A stretch of 64,000 bases of DNA from Rhizohabitans arisaemae (GCF_025996515.1 NZ_BLRH01000034.1:1178001-1242000), one strand, 5' to 3'. Positions 30,126 through 38,775 are shown, counted from the first letter of the stretch. The notes: a model not told the origin generated them from the sequence alone. Numbers and translations: made by a program.

Positions 30126-30878
30126 CTACCCGGCTCCGCCCGCGTCGGCGGTTTCGACGGTCAGACCGCTCCACGTCACCGAGATCCCCTGGCCGCGGAT
30201 GGACCGGCTGGCTCCGCCGGCGACGGAGTGCAGCGTGAACACGCCGAGGCCCAGGCGCACGACCCCGGGCAGCCGGATGCCGGTGACCTCGTTGATCACG
30301 GCGCCGTCCGCCAGCCACGCGACGGATCCCGCGGACGTGTCGATCGTCACCTGGCACCGCCTGGTACGGCCGGGGCCCGGCGGCAGGTTCGCGAACGGGT
30401 CCTCCACCATCCGGGTGAACGGCCGCGCCGCGGCGGTGGGGACGGGGAGCATCTCGTGGATGGCCCAGACGTGGTCGCTGTTGGCGGCCACGTCGAACAC
30501 CCACCCGGACTCCATGTCCACCACGTTGAAGGCGGCCACGCCGTCCCGGTAGTCACGGGGATCGCCGCCTTTGGAGGTGACCGCCATGTCCACGGTGAAC
30601 GTGACCCGCCGTCCCTCTCCAAGGGCGAACTCCTCGGTGGACAGCAGCAGGTACTTCGGATTGTCCATGATCTGCACGGTGTCGTGCCTGAGCCGGAACT
30701 CGTCGATGTCCACGGTGAGGGCGCCGTCGGCGATCGCGGTCACGGCGCCGGGATCGGCGCAGCGCCACGGGGGGCCCTCCGGCATCGGGTACTCGAGGTA
30801 CATCCACTTGGCGGTGTCGAGGTCAGGGCCGGAGAAGTGGTCGTAGGTCCGGGCCGGTGAGCTGAGCGTATCCGTCAC
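30126..30878 (-). CDS. Uncharacterised protein, DUF6081-like
   Basis: A 250-residue soluble protein with no signal peptide. Alternating hydrophobic strands and motifs such as YDHFSGPDLDTAKWMYLEYP, RVTFTVDMAVTSKGG, GVAAFNVVDMESGWVFDVAA and the closing strand VTWSGLTVET suggest a concanavalin/LamG-like beta sandwich. I associate it tentatively with DUF6081. It lies 12 bases after the cupin dioxygenase gene and two before the GntR gene, so it is part of the operon. A ligand-binding or hydratase role cannot be told from sequence. Confidence 0.75.
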   Translation of the reverse strand: MTDTLSSPARTYDHFSGPDLDTAKWMYLEYPMPEGPPWRCADPGAVTAIADGALTVDIDEFRLRHDTVQIMDNPKYLLLSTEEFALGEGRRVTFTVDMAVTSKGGDPRDYRDGVAAFNVVDMESGWVFDVAANSDHVWAIHEMLPVPTAAARPFTRMVEDPFANLPPGPGRTRRCQVTIDTSAGSVAWLADGAVINEVTGIRLPGVVRLGLGVFTLHSVAGGASRSIRGQGISVTWSGLTVETADAGGAG

Positions 30879-30890
30879 GGGGATTCTCCT

Positions 30891-31940
30891 TCAGGCGTTC
30901 ACGGGGGTGCCGGGAGTGAAGAAGTCGAACTGCCCGGTCTCCATGATCGCGGCGATCTCGCGGCCCGCCGGGGTCAGCGAGAGGGCGGCGCGGGTCTCGA
31001 GCAGGAATGCCTGGTAACCCTCGGGGACATCCTCCTCCGGGCCGTGGTGGATGAGACCCTTCGGAGTCCACAGGATGGTGCCCGGCTTGTCCACGGCGCC
31101 GTAGTGGCCGGGGCCCGCGACGTAGAAGATGACCTCGTCGTAGTCGGCGTTGTGATGCACCGGGGGTCGGTCGCTGCGCCGGTTGCCGAGGTGGAAGACG
31201 AGGGTGCGGGTGGTGGCGTCGTTCAGCAGCCTGGGCGGCATGAGACCGCCCTTCTCCACACCGAGGCCGTGCACGTTCTCCATGTTGAAGCGCCGCACGA
31301 TCGGGGCGCCGACGGCGGCCAGGCACGGTACGGGGTCGTAGTCGTAGGAGTACGTCGTGCACCGCCCGCCGTGCCGGATGATCACCTTGTAGTCTCCCGG
31401 CGGGCCCATGCGCGGATCGGGGACCGGGGCGTCGACGTGCAGGTCGACGTTGAGGACTCCGGGCGCGTTCTCCGGGTCGACGCGCATCTCGCTGGCGGTG
31501 ACGATCACGACCTCACGCAGCGGCGAGGTGATCGCGCCGTAGCGGTAGGTGACGGAGCGGGGCAGCAGGACCATGTCGCCCGGCCGTACCTCAAGCACGC
31601 CGAAATCGGTCTCCAGCCGTCCCTCCCCCTCCAGGACGTAGTGCAGCTCGTCCGCGAGGACGTTGCGGAAGGCCACCGTGCTCGGTTCGGTGCGGTGGGA
31701 CACCTCGACGCTGACGTCGGTGCCTTCGAGGATCGGCACGGGCAGGGAGGAGCCGTTCGTGACGAGGCTCCCCGACAGTGCGTTCACGTCGAGCCGGTGG
31801 GGTGCGTACGTACCGGACACCGCCGTGTACACCGGGGCGTACTGCGTGCGGACGATGGTGGCGATCGGCCCGCTGAACCCGTTGCGGGTGTAGAGGTCGA
31901 TGTTCGGCGGGCCCGCGGGTGCCTCGGGCTGGCTGGTCAT
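30891..31940 (-). CDS. Homogentisate 1,2-dioxygenase-like cupin
   Basis: A 349-residue bicupin, shorter than classical homogentisate dioxygenases (roughly 430 residues). The N-terminal cupin contains LADELHYVLEGEGRLETDFG and RPGDMVLLPRSVTYRY. The C-terminal cupin has VHHNADYDEVIFY (His262/263, Glu269) and GLIHHGPEE (His298/299), which match the His-Glu-His iron ligands. It is therefore probably an extradiol ring-cleaving enzyme on a hydroquinone-type acid. ATG 31940 has GGAGG seven bases upstream. It lies 61 bases after the LLM oxidoreductase gene. Confidence 0.85.
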   Translation of the reverse strand: MTSQPEAPAGPPNIDLYTRNGFSGPIATIVRTQYAPVYTAVSGTYAPHRLDVNALSGSLVTNGSSLPVPILEGTDVSVEVSHRTEPSTVAFRNVLADELHYVLEGEGRLETDFGVLEVRPGDMVLLPRSVTYRYGAITSPLREVVIVTASEMRVDPENAPGVLNVDLHVDAPVPDPRMGPPGDYKVIIRHGGRCTTYSYDYDPVPCLAAVGAPIVRRFNMENVHGLGVEKGGLMPPRLLNDATTRTLVFHLGNRRSDRPPVHHNADYDEVIFYVAGPGHYGAVDKPGTILWTPKGLIHHGPEEDVPEGYQAFLLETRAALSLTPAGREIAAIMETGQFDFFTPGTPVNA

Positions 31941-32001
31941 GGTCTGTCCTCCTGGTCGGGAAGCGGTGTCGTGGTGGTGGGGTCGCCTGGGCGGAGCGGC
32001 G

Positions 32002-32952
32002 TCAGCGCCGGGCGAGGGCTCCCGGGGTGCTGAGCCGGGGGATGACCGACGAGGCGATCGTCTCGACGTCTCGAGCCAGGTCCGCGCTGAAGAGCAGCAC
32101 GTTCACATGGCGGGCGCCCGCCTCGCCGAACCTGCCGACGGTGTCCACCCAGCGGTCGGCCGTGCCGTACAGGCAGGCCGACTCGAACTGCTCCAGCGGC
32201 GCGCCGAACAGACTCCTGATGGCCGGGTCCAGGACGGCTTCGGCCTCACCGGGCCGGGTGCCGATGGCGGCGAAGGCGTAGGCGGCGGGGGTGAGGTCCT
32301 CCGGGTTCCGGCCCGCCGCGCTCGCGTGGTCGCGGACCCGCCGCCATCCGGCGGCGAAGTCACCCGGCCCGGCGAAGACCGACAGCCAGCCGTCCCCGAG
32401 CCGCCCGGCACGGGCGTGGGCGGCCGGCGAGTTGCCGCCCACCCAGACGGGGATGGGCGCGGCCGGGCGAGGGGAGAGGCCGACCGCGCTGCACCGGTAG
32501 GCGGCACCCTCGTGGTCGACCGACTCCTCCCGCCACAGCCGCCGCATCAGCTCGATGTACTCGTCGGTAAGGGCGGATCGCCGCGCCATGGGCACCCCGG
32601 CGATCGCGTACTCGGCGGGCTCCAGGCCGCCGAGGCCGACGCCCGCCAGCAGGCGACCGCCGGAGAGGAAGTCGGCGGTGGCGAGCGCGTGCGCGGTGAG
32701 AACGGGGTTGCGGCGCGCCACCGACAGGACGGAGGTGCCGATGCGCACCGTCGAGGTACGGGCCGCGAGCGCGCCCAGCACCGTATGGGCCTCCAGCCAA
32801 GGCGTGTGGGCGATGGTGCGGTCGGTGACCCAGATGGAGCCGAACCCGCCTTGATCCGCCGTCTCCACGGCGGGCCAGAGCAAGCCGGGGGGAACGGCCG
32901 GCGGAAGAACCAGGCCGAGCTCCGGGAAGGGGGAATGGGGCTGGACAGCCAC
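32002..32952 (-). CDS. LLM class flavin/F420-dependent oxidoreductase
   Basis: A 316-residue TIM-barrel oxidoreductase of the luciferase-like superfamily, TIGR03619/MSMEG-type in appearance. Visible motifs are FGSIWVTDRTIAHTPWLE, RTSTVRIGTSVLSVARRNP, GRLLAGVGLGG and PIPVWVGGNSPAAHARAGRLGDGW, which line the cofactor pocket. Actinobacterial members mostly use F420 but FMN cannot be excluded. GTG 32952 is chosen because AAGGAG lies six bases upstream; the longer open frame adds a Cys-rich, unconserved tail. It is the first gene of the minus-strand catabolic unit, divergent from the Rieske operon. Confidence 0.88.
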   Translation of the reverse strand: MAVQPHSPFPELGLVLPPAVPPGLLWPAVETADQGGFGSIWVTDRTIAHTPWLEAHTVLGALAARTSTVRIGTSVLSVARRNPVLTAHALATADFLSGGRLLAGVGLGGLEPAEYAIAGVPMARRSALTDEYIELMRRLWREESVDHEGAAYRCSAVGLSPRPAAPIPVWVGGNSPAAHARAGRLGDGWLSVFAGPGDFAAGWRRVRDHASAAGRNPEDLTPAAYAFAAIGTRPGEAEAVLDPAIRSLFGAPLEQFESACLYGTADRWVDTVGRFGEAGARHVNVLLFSADLARDVETIASSVIPRLSTPGALARR

Positions 32953-33008
32953 GGACGCCTCCTTGCGCCTGTAAGCCGTGCGACATCCGTCACACCCCTG
33001 CATCTCAA

Positions 33009-33023
33009 TGGACCAACCGTCCA
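33009..33023. promoter_or_regulatory. Candidate operator in the divergent catabolic promoter
   Basis: An inverted repeat TGGAC-CAACC-GTCCA, located 56 bases upstream of the LLM gene and about 136 upstream of the Rieske alpha gene. It lies in the only large divergent gap of the island (32953-33158). It could bind the IclR or the GntR regulator. Short palindromes occur by chance in such GC-rich DNA. Confidence 0.4.
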
Positions 33024-33158
33024 AACGTCAAGCATCAGGAGAATGATTTTCTTCAAGATGGGCTACTTATGTCCTAGTTCGCGGGGGATTTGACGAGCGA
33101 GGCACATCGCGTTCTACTTAACAGAGAAGCTCTCTTCAAAACAGAGAACGGATGGCCG

Positions 33159-34550
33159 ATGACAGAGCAGACCTCGGTGCTGCGAGATGTGCGGCGGGGC
33201 ATGATCCCCGCGCACATCTACAACGACGGCGCGGTGTTCGCCTTGGAGAAGGAGCGGCTGTTCAGCCGCGCCTGGGTCTTCACGGCCCATGAGTCCGAGA
33301 TCGCCAAGCCCGGCGACTACGTGGTCCGGCGGGTGCTCGAAGACTCCTTCATCGTCACCAGGGACGAGAAGGGCGAGATCAGGGCGCACTTCAACATGTG
33401 CCTGCACCGAGGCATGCAGGTGTGCCGCGCCGAGCTGGGCAACGCGTCGCACTTTCGCTGCCCGTACCACGGCTGGTCCTACCGCAACGACGGCCGGCTC
33501 GTCGGACTGCCCTTCCACCAGGACGCCTACGGCGGCGAGGAGGGATTCCGGCGCAAGGGGCAGCGGCTGCTGCCCGCGCCGAACCTCGCGACCTACAACG
33601 GCATGATCTTCATCAGCCTTGACCCGCAGGCCCCACCGCTGGCGGACTACCTCGGCGACTTCCGCTTCTACCTCGACTACTACACCAAGCAGAGCTCCGG
33701 CGGCATCGAGCTGCGCGGCCCGCAGCGGTGGCGGATCAAGGCCAACTGGAAGATCGGCGCGGAGAACTTCGCGGGCGACATGTACCACACCCCGCAGACC
33801 CACACCTCCGTGGTGGAGATCGGCCTGTTCCGCGAACCGAAGGCGGAGAAGCGCAAGGACGGCTGCACCTACTGGGCGGGCAACGGCGGCGGTACCACCT
33901 ACAAGCTCCCGCCCGGCGGTCTCGACGAGCGGCTTCGCTACGTGGGCTACCCGCAGGAGATGATCGAGCGGATGAAGGCGACCTGGTCGCCCGAGCAGTT
34001 GGCGGTCATCGGCGACAACGGCTTCATGATCTCGGCGGCCTCGCTCTTCCCCAACCTCAGTTTCGTGCACAACTGGCCGCGGGTGGCCGACTCCGAGGAC
34101 GTGCTGCCGTTCATCTCGATCCGCCAATGGCAGCCGATCGGCGCGGACGAGACCGAGGTCCTGTCGTGGTTCGCGGTCGACGCGCAGGCGCCCGAGGAGT
34201 TCAAGGCCCTGTCGTACAAGGCCTACCTGATGTGCTTCGGGTCCACCGGCATGTTCGAGCAGGACGACGTGGAGAACTGGGTGTCCCTGACCAGCACGGC
34301 CGCCGGGTCCATGGCCCGCCGCCTGCTCCTCAACAGCCGGATGGGCATGCTGGCGGACGGCGCGCCCGTGACGCCCGACCTCTCGCCCGAGCGGTTCGCC
34401 GGGCCGGGCAGCGCCCGCGTCGGCTACAGCGAGTACAACCAGCGTGAACTACTCAACCGCTGGGCCGATCACCTTGAGCGCCCGATCGACGCGCCGGCCG
34501 CCGTCGAGGTCGGTACGGCCGACGGGCGGAACCCGGAGGGGTGCGCATGA
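33159..34550 (+). CDS. Rieske ring-hydroxylating dioxygenase, alpha subunit
   Basis: A 463-residue catalytic subunit. The Rieske cluster is C81-L-H83-x17-C101-P-Y-H104, within the CLHRGMQVCR and CPYHGWSYRNDGRLVG motifs. The mononuclear iron site is ENFAGDMYHTPQTH with bridging Asp207 and ligands His210 and His215; a later Asp completes the facial triad. It inserts O2 into an aromatic ring to give a cis-dihydrodiol, using electrons from the ferredoxin and reductase encoded downstream. ATG 33159 gives MTEQTSVLRD; a TTG 23 codons upstream is also open. The stop overlaps the beta subunit start (ATGA). Confidence 0.95.
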   Translation: MTEQTSVLRDVRRGMIPAHIYNDGAVFALEKERLFSRAWVFTAHESEIAKPGDYVVRRVLEDSFIVTRDEKGEIRAHFNMCLHRGMQVCRAELGNASHFRCPYHGWSYRNDGRLVGLPFHQDAYGGEEGFRRKGQRLLPAPNLATYNGMIFISLDPQAPPLADYLGDFRFYLDYYTKQSSGGIELRGPQRWRIKANWKIGAENFAGDMYHTPQTHTSVVEIGLFREPKAEKRKDGCTYWAGNGGGTTYKLPPGGLDERLRYVGYPQEMIERMKATWSPEQLAVIGDNGFMISAASLFPNLSFVHNWPRVADSEDVLPFISIRQWQPIGADETEVLSWFAVDAQAPEEFKALSYKAYLMCFGSTGMFEQDDVENWVSLTSTAAGSMARRLLLNSRMGMLADGAPVTPDLSPERFAGPGSARVGYSEYNQRELLNRWADHLERPIDAPAAVEVGTADGRNPEGCA

Positions 34551-35152
34551 GCCTCACGTCCCGCGGCACACCGCCGGTCGGGGAACTCTCGGCCCGCTCC
34601 GTGCTCGGGGGCGACGCCTCCCGCGTGCAGCGGACCGGGCGTCCCCTGCCCTTCGGCGACGAACGCCACCTCCAGGCGCACGAGTGGCTGGTAGACGAGT
34701 CGTATCTGCTGAGCGCCCAAAAGTACGAAGAGTGGCTTGACCTGCTCACCGAGGACGTTCACTACCTGATGCCGGTCAGGGTGACCACGGCGCTCGGCTC
34801 CGGGTTCGACACCTCGCCGGGCATGGCGCACTTCGACGAGGACAAGTACTCGCTGTCCCGCCGTGTGGCACGCTTCCTCACCGAGCACGCCTGGACGGAG
34901 GACCCGCCGTCCAGGCTGCGGCACTACGTGACCAACGTGCGGACCTTCGCCACTGACGACCCCGAGCACATCGTGGTGGAATCCGCCATTCTGCTGTTCC
35001 GCAGCCGCGGTGACGTGCAGGAGTCCGCGCTGGTCTCGGCGGGCCGCGAGGACCTGCTGCGCGCGGACGGGGACGGCCGGCGGCTGGCCCGGCGCACGAT
35101 CATGGCGGATGAGTCGGTCATCCGGATGCAGAACCTGGCGATCTTCCTGTGA
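34547..35152 (+). CDS. Rieske dioxygenase, beta subunit
   Basis: A 201-residue small subunit of the NTF2 fold that completes the alpha3beta3 hexamer. The core HEWLVDESYLLSAQKYEEWLDLLTEDVHYLMPVRVT (read in parts) and the ending ADESVIRMQNLAIFL are typical. It overlaps alpha by four bases and the next gene by four bases (GTGA), which indicates tight coupling. Confidence 0.94.
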   Translation: MSLTSRGTPPVGELSARSVLGGDASRVQRTGRPLPFGDERHLQAHEWLVDESYLLSAQKYEEWLDLLTEDVHYLMPVRVTTALGSGFDTSPGMAHFDEDKYSLSRRVARFLTEHAWTEDPPSRLRHYVTNVRTFATDDPEHIVVESAILLFRSRGDVQESALVSAGREDLLRADGDGRRLARRTIMADESVIRMQNLAIFL

Positions 35153-35676
35153 GCGGGACGTTGCGCTGGGCGGGCGAGGAGGACGACGCCCAAGCCGCCC
35201 GCAGGGCCGCCGCGGAACGCGAGGAGCTGCTGGCGGGGGTCACCGGCGAGCCGATCACGGTGGCCAACGAGTTCGCCGAGATCCGGGTCGCACGGGTGCG
35301 GACCCGCAACGGGGTGCGGCTGCTCGTCGAGTCGCCGCGCTCCGGGCAGTGGGTGGCCCTGTGCCCGCTGGAGCTCGAGGCGCTCACCTGGCAGAACACG
35401 GCCACCTTCTCCTCGATGATCGGCAACCCCTTCGCCCCGCTCATCCGGGAGGCTTCGCCCGAGGGTGCGGCGGCGCCCACTCGGGAGTCCCCGGACTTCG
35501 AGGAATCGGGCCGGACCTCGGCCAGGACCCGTCCACGCGGAAGGCCCGGCTCGGATGAGCGGGTCGCCGGAACATCGCCGGACTCCGGAACCGGCTCGGG
35601 GGAGCTCGACATGAGCACAAGGCCGGACGGGCGAAAGACCCTCGACTCGTCCACGCGGAAGGCCGGGACGGCGTGA
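35149..35676 (+). CDS. Small Rieske-operon companion protein with degenerate tail
   Basis: A 175-residue protein of unknown function. Residues 1-100 look like a real small domain (EPITVANEFAEIRVARVRTRNG, RLLVESPRSGQWVALCPLELEALTWQNTATFSSM, NPFAPL). Similar short proteins in Rieske operons have been labelled dihydrodiol dehydrogenase, which I think is only a context name. Residues about 101-175 are Ser/Thr/Arg/Gly-rich and come from DNA containing an imperfect 118-base-spaced repeat, so the tail is probably recent and may be non-functional. It overlaps both neighbours by four bases (GTGA at each end). Confidence 0.75.
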   Translation: MSGTLRWAGEEDDAQAARRAAAEREELLAGVTGEPITVANEFAEIRVARVRTRNGVRLLVESPRSGQWVALCPLELEALTWQNTATFSSMIGNPFAPLIREASPEGAAAPTRESPDFEESGRTSARTRPRGRPGSDERVAGTSPDSGTGSGELDMSTRPDGRKTLDSSTRKAGTA

Positions 35677-35690
35677 GCGGGTGGTTGGCC
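35530..35690 (+). repeat. Imperfect direct repeat spanning the SDR start
   Basis: CGTCCACGCGGAAGGCC begins at 35530 and again at 35648. Each copy is followed by a start-like codon and AGCGGGT (ATGAGCGGGTCGCCGG in the first, GTGAGCGGGTGGTTGGCCGG in the second). The second copy is the true SDR start; the first lies inside the companion gene. A short duplication of the gene junction is the simplest explanation. Confidence 0.7.
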
Positions 35691-36458
35691 GGGCGCCGGG
35701 CCCTGGTGGTGGGCGCGGGCTCCGGGATAGGCCGGGCCGTGGTGGACGCCTTCCTGGCCGAGGGGGCCTCGGTCGCCGTACTGGAACGCGATGAGGGGAA
35801 GTCCCGGCGGCTCGCCGAGGAGCTGCCCGAGGTGCCGGTCGTCACGGGCGACGCCACCACGTATGCGGCGAACGCCGAGGCGGTGACCGCCGCCGTGGGA
35901 TCGTTCGGCGGCTTGGACGTGCTCGTCAACTGCGTCGGCGTCTTCGACTTCTACCGCGGCCTCGGAGAGCTCGACGCCGAGATGATCGACACCGCCTTCG
36001 ACGACATGTTCCGGGTGAACGTCAAGAGCCACATTCTCTCGGTGAAGGCGGCTCTGCCGTACCTGCGGGAGTCACGGGGATCCGTGGTGCTCACCGAATC
36101 CACCTCGTCCTACTACCCGGGGCGCGGCGGCGTGCTCTACGTCTCCTCCAAGTTCGCCGTCCGCGGCCTGGTCACAGTCCTCGGCGCCGAGCTCGCCCCC
36201 GAGATCCGCGTCAACGGAGTGGCCCCCGGCGGGACGCTCGGCACCGACCTGCGCGGCCTGCCGAGCCTCGGGCTCGGGGAGCGCCGCCTCGCCGACTCCC
36301 CGGGGCGGGCCGCCGAGCTGGCCGCCCGCACGCCGCTGGGCGTGGCCCTGTCGGGCGCGGACCACGCCTCCGCCTACGTGTTCCTCGCCTCGGGACGCGC
36401 CCGGGGGATCACGGGGACCACCGTGCATCCCGACGGCGGCATCGCCGTCAAAACCTGA
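35673..36458 (+). CDS. SDR, probable cis-dihydrodiol dehydrogenase
   Basis: A 261-residue SDR that resembles BphB/PhtB-type dihydrodiol dehydrogenases in size and layout. The nucleotide motif is VGAGSGIGRAVVDAFL (14-29), then DVLVNCVG, catalytic Ser in LTESTSSYYPG and YVSSK with Tyr and Lys. It would re-aromatise the dioxygenase product to a diol using NAD. The GTG start overlaps the upstream stop by four bases. The ferredoxin gene follows after 27 bases. Confidence 0.9.
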   Translation: MSGWLAGRRALVVGAGSGIGRAVVDAFLAEGASVAVLERDEGKSRRLAEELPEVPVVTGDATTYAANAEAVTAAVGSFGGLDVLVNCVGVFDFYRGLGELDAEMIDTAFDDMFRVNVKSHILSVKAALPYLRESRGSVVLTESTSSYYPGRGGVLYVSSKFAVRGLVTVLGAELAPEIRVNGVAPGGTLGTDLRGLPSLGLGERRLADSPGRAAELAARTPLGVALSGADHASAYVFLASGRARGITGTTVHPDGGIAVKT

Positions 36459-36485
36459 CCCGATTCTTCAGGAGGGAGAGGCCCG

Positions 36486-36683
36486 ATGCTTGGGCTCATA
36501 GCCGATCTGAACGCCTGCCAGGGCTACGCGAACTGCGTGATCGCCGCGCCCGACACCTACGACATCGACGACGACGGCCTGGTGGTGCTGCTCCGCGCGC
36601 GGATCCCGGGCGAGGATCGCGCGCGGGTGGAGGAGGCGGCGCGCAGCTGCCCCGTCTCCGCGCTCACGATCGAGGAGCGGTGA
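36486..36683 (+). CDS. Small [3Fe-4S]-type ferredoxin
   Basis: A 65-residue ferredoxin. Cluster cysteines are C11 and C17 in CQGYANC, and one in the C-terminal SCPVSAL. The Cx5C spacing, with no middle Cys, is typical of [3Fe-4S] ferredoxins of actinobacteria. It carries electrons from the reductase encoded next to the Rieske oxygenase. ATG 36486 follows AGGAGGGAG. This type replaces the Rieske ferredoxin of proteobacterial systems and matches the pht/pad layout. Confidence 0.93.
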   Translation: MLGLIADLNACQGYANCVIAAPDTYDIDDDGLVVLLRARIPGEDRARVEEAARSCPVSALTIEER

Positions 36684-37891
36684 ACGGCACCGCCGTCGTC
36701 GTCGGCGCCTCCGTCGGCGGCGTGCGCACCGCCCAGGCACTGCGCCGGGAGGGCTGGCAAGGACGGATCACCCTGGTAGGGGCGGAATCCCACCTGCCTT
36801 ATGACAAGCCACCCCTGTCCAAGCAGCTCCTGGCCGGGACCTGGGATGTGCCGCGGACCCGGCTCCTCGACGAGGACGCCGCCAAGCGGGACGACATCGA
36901 GCTACGGCTGGGCCGACCGGCGGTCGGACTGGACCCGGCCGACCGGGAGGTGCGCCTCGCGGACGGCGCGGCACTGCCGTACGGCGTGGCGGTCCTGGCC
37001 ACCGGCTCCGCCGCCCGGCCCTCCCCCTGGCGACCCCGGTCCGGGCTGCATCTTCTGCGCGGGCTCGACGACGCCGCGGCGCTCCGCCGCGACCTTCGAC
37101 GGCCGGGGCCTGTGGTGGTCGTCGGCGGGGGTTTCATCGGCGCCGAGGTCGCCGCGGGCGTGCGGGCCCTCGGCAAGGCGGTGACCGTCGTCGACCCGGC
37201 GCCCGTGCCCATGGGCCGGGTGATGGGTGAGGAGGTCGGACGCCTGTTCACCGGCCTGCACCACCGCCATGGCACCGCCACCGCCTTCGGCGTCGGCGTC
37301 GCGGAGGTGACCGGGGAGGCGGGCTCACTCGAGGTACGCCTCACCGACGGACGCGTGCTGCCCGCCGCCACGGTCGTGGTAGGCATCGGCGCGGTACCGA
37401 ACGACGCCTGGCTGAGGGATTCGGGCCTGCCCGTCGAAGACGGCGTGCTGTGCGACGCGGCCTGCCGCGTCATCGGCGTCGAGGACGTGTACGCCGTGGG
37501 GGACGTGGCGCGCTGGCACCACCCCGGGCACGGCCGCAGGGTGCGGGTCGAACATTGGACCAACGCGGTGGAGCAGGCGTCCTGCGCGGCCTACAACATC
37601 GTCCATCCGGACACTCCGCGCGACCACGCTCCCGTGGAGTACGTGTGGAGCGACCAATACGACTGGAAGGCCCAGATCATCGGCCGTCCTGACACGGCGA
37701 GCACGCACCGGCTCATCGGAGACCCCCACGCCGTACCGGCGCGCTTCGCGGCGCTCTACGGCGACGACGAGGGCAGGCTGACCGGCGCCGTGCTGGTCGG
37801 CTGGCCCAAAGCGACGCTCCGCATCCGCCGGATGGCGGCCCAAGGCACCGCCTTCACCACGGCCGTGGAGGAGATCGGGGCCATGGAGTGA
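36680..37891 (+). CDS. FAD-dependent ferredoxin reductase
   Basis: A 403-residue flavoprotein of the BphA4/rubredoxin-reductase family that transfers electrons from NADH to the ferredoxin. The FAD motif is VVVGASVGGVRTAQALRREGW (opening part), the NAD motif VVVVGGGFIGAEVAAGVRALG (about 150), and the second FAD contact DVYAVGDVARW (about 270). The C-terminal reductase domain (about 315-403) is present. The GTG start overlaps the ferredoxin stop by four bases. Confidence 0.94.
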   Translation: MNGTAVVVGASVGGVRTAQALRREGWQGRITLVGAESHLPYDKPPLSKQLLAGTWDVPRTRLLDEDAAKRDDIELRLGRPAVGLDPADREVRLADGAALPYGVAVLATGSAARPSPWRPRSGLHLLRGLDDAAALRRDLRRPGPVVVVGGGFIGAEVAAGVRALGKAVTVVDPAPVPMGRVMGEEVGRLFTGLHHRHGTATAFGVGVAEVTGEAGSLEVRLTDGRVLPAATVVVGIGAVPNDAWLRDSGLPVEDGVLCDAACRVIGVEDVYAVGDVARWHHPGHGRRVRVEHWTNAVEQASCAAYNIVHPDTPRDHAPVEYVWSDQYDWKAQIIGRPDTASTHRLIGDPHAVPARFAALYGDDEGRLTGAVLVGWPKATLRIRRMAAQGTAFTTAVEEIGAME

Positions 37892-38015
37892 CGGCCTTCG
37901 AGTGGGGGCGGGGATGCGTGGCCGCGGTGATCCGGCCTATGGGAAACACTCCAGGCAAGGAGACGACGACCTCCGGTCACGGGCCGGGGATGCGTGTGAC
38001 CGTGGAGGTGCCGAG

Positions 38016-38753
38016 GTGACGGCTCCGGATCGGGAGCCGGGGATGCGCGAGCGGATCGCCGTGGCGTGCCGGGTGATGGCGGCGCGGGGCCTGGCCGACG
38101 GCATCCTCGGGCACATCAGCGTGCGCACCGGTGCGGACGAGGTGCTGGTGCGTTGTCGTGGCCCGCGTGAGCGTGGCCTGGCCTGGACGGAGCCCGCCGA
38201 CGTGCACGCGGTCGGGTTGGACGGGGCGCCGAAGCACCCGGACGGCCTCGGGGGGTGGTCGGTGCCGAACGAGCTCCCCCTCCACCTGGAGACGCTGCGG
38301 GCCCGGCCCGACGTCACGGCGGTCGCGCACGCCCACCCGCCCGCCGTCGTGGCCGCCGATCTCGCGGGCATCGCCATCCGGCCCATCGTGGGCGCGTTCG
38401 ACATTCCCGGCGCCCGTCTCGCGGCCGGCGGTGTGCCCGTCCACCCACGTGGGGTACTCATCCGCAGTCGGCGCCTCGCCGGGGAGATGGTGCGCAGCCT
38501 CGGCGACCGTCCGGTCGTCGTACTCCGCGGTCACGGCCTCACCAGCACGGGCGCGACCCCGGAGGAGGCGGTCCTCCGGGCGTTGTCCGTGGACGGCATC
38601 GCCCGTCTCGCGCTGGCCGTCCGCGCGGCCGGCGGCGTGCTCGCCGATCTGCCGGAGGAGGATCTGGCGGAACTGCCCGACCTGGGCGGCTCCTTCAACC
38701 TGGAGGTCGCCTGGCGGCACGAGACGACGAGGCTTGCAGCGGTGCCGCCGTGA
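38016..38753 (+). CDS. Class II aldolase/adducin family protein, possible diol-acid decarboxylase
   Basis: A 245-residue zinc enzyme. Ligands are His105 and His107 in HAHPP and the His of LRGHG; the catalytic-acid position is Glu86 in PNELPLH. In phthalate 3,4-dioxygenase operons an enzyme of this family (PhtC/PadC) decarboxylates 3,4-dihydroxyphthalate to protocatechuate, and this gene holds the corresponding position. That assignment is inference from context. GTG 38016 has GGAGG seven bases upstream. The 124 bases before it repeat CGGGGATGCG three times. Confidence 0.85.
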   Translation: MTAPDREPGMRERIAVACRVMAARGLADGILGHISVRTGADEVLVRCRGPRERGLAWTEPADVHAVGLDGAPKHPDGLGGWSVPNELPLHLETLRARPDVTAVAHAHPPAVVAADLAGIAIRPIVGAFDIPGARLAAGGVPVHPRGVLIRSRRLAGEMVRSLGDRPVVVLRGHGLTSTGATPEEAVLRALSVDGIARLALAVRAAGGVLADLPEEDLAELPDLGGSFNLEVAWRHETTRLAAVPP

Positions 38754-38775
38754 CGGGCGGATGCGGGGCGCACGG

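Noticed and set aside
33090-33158. Upstream TTG start for the Rieske alpha subunit
   Set aside because: The 23 extra residues do not resemble the family N-terminus, and ATG 33159 gives the expected length.
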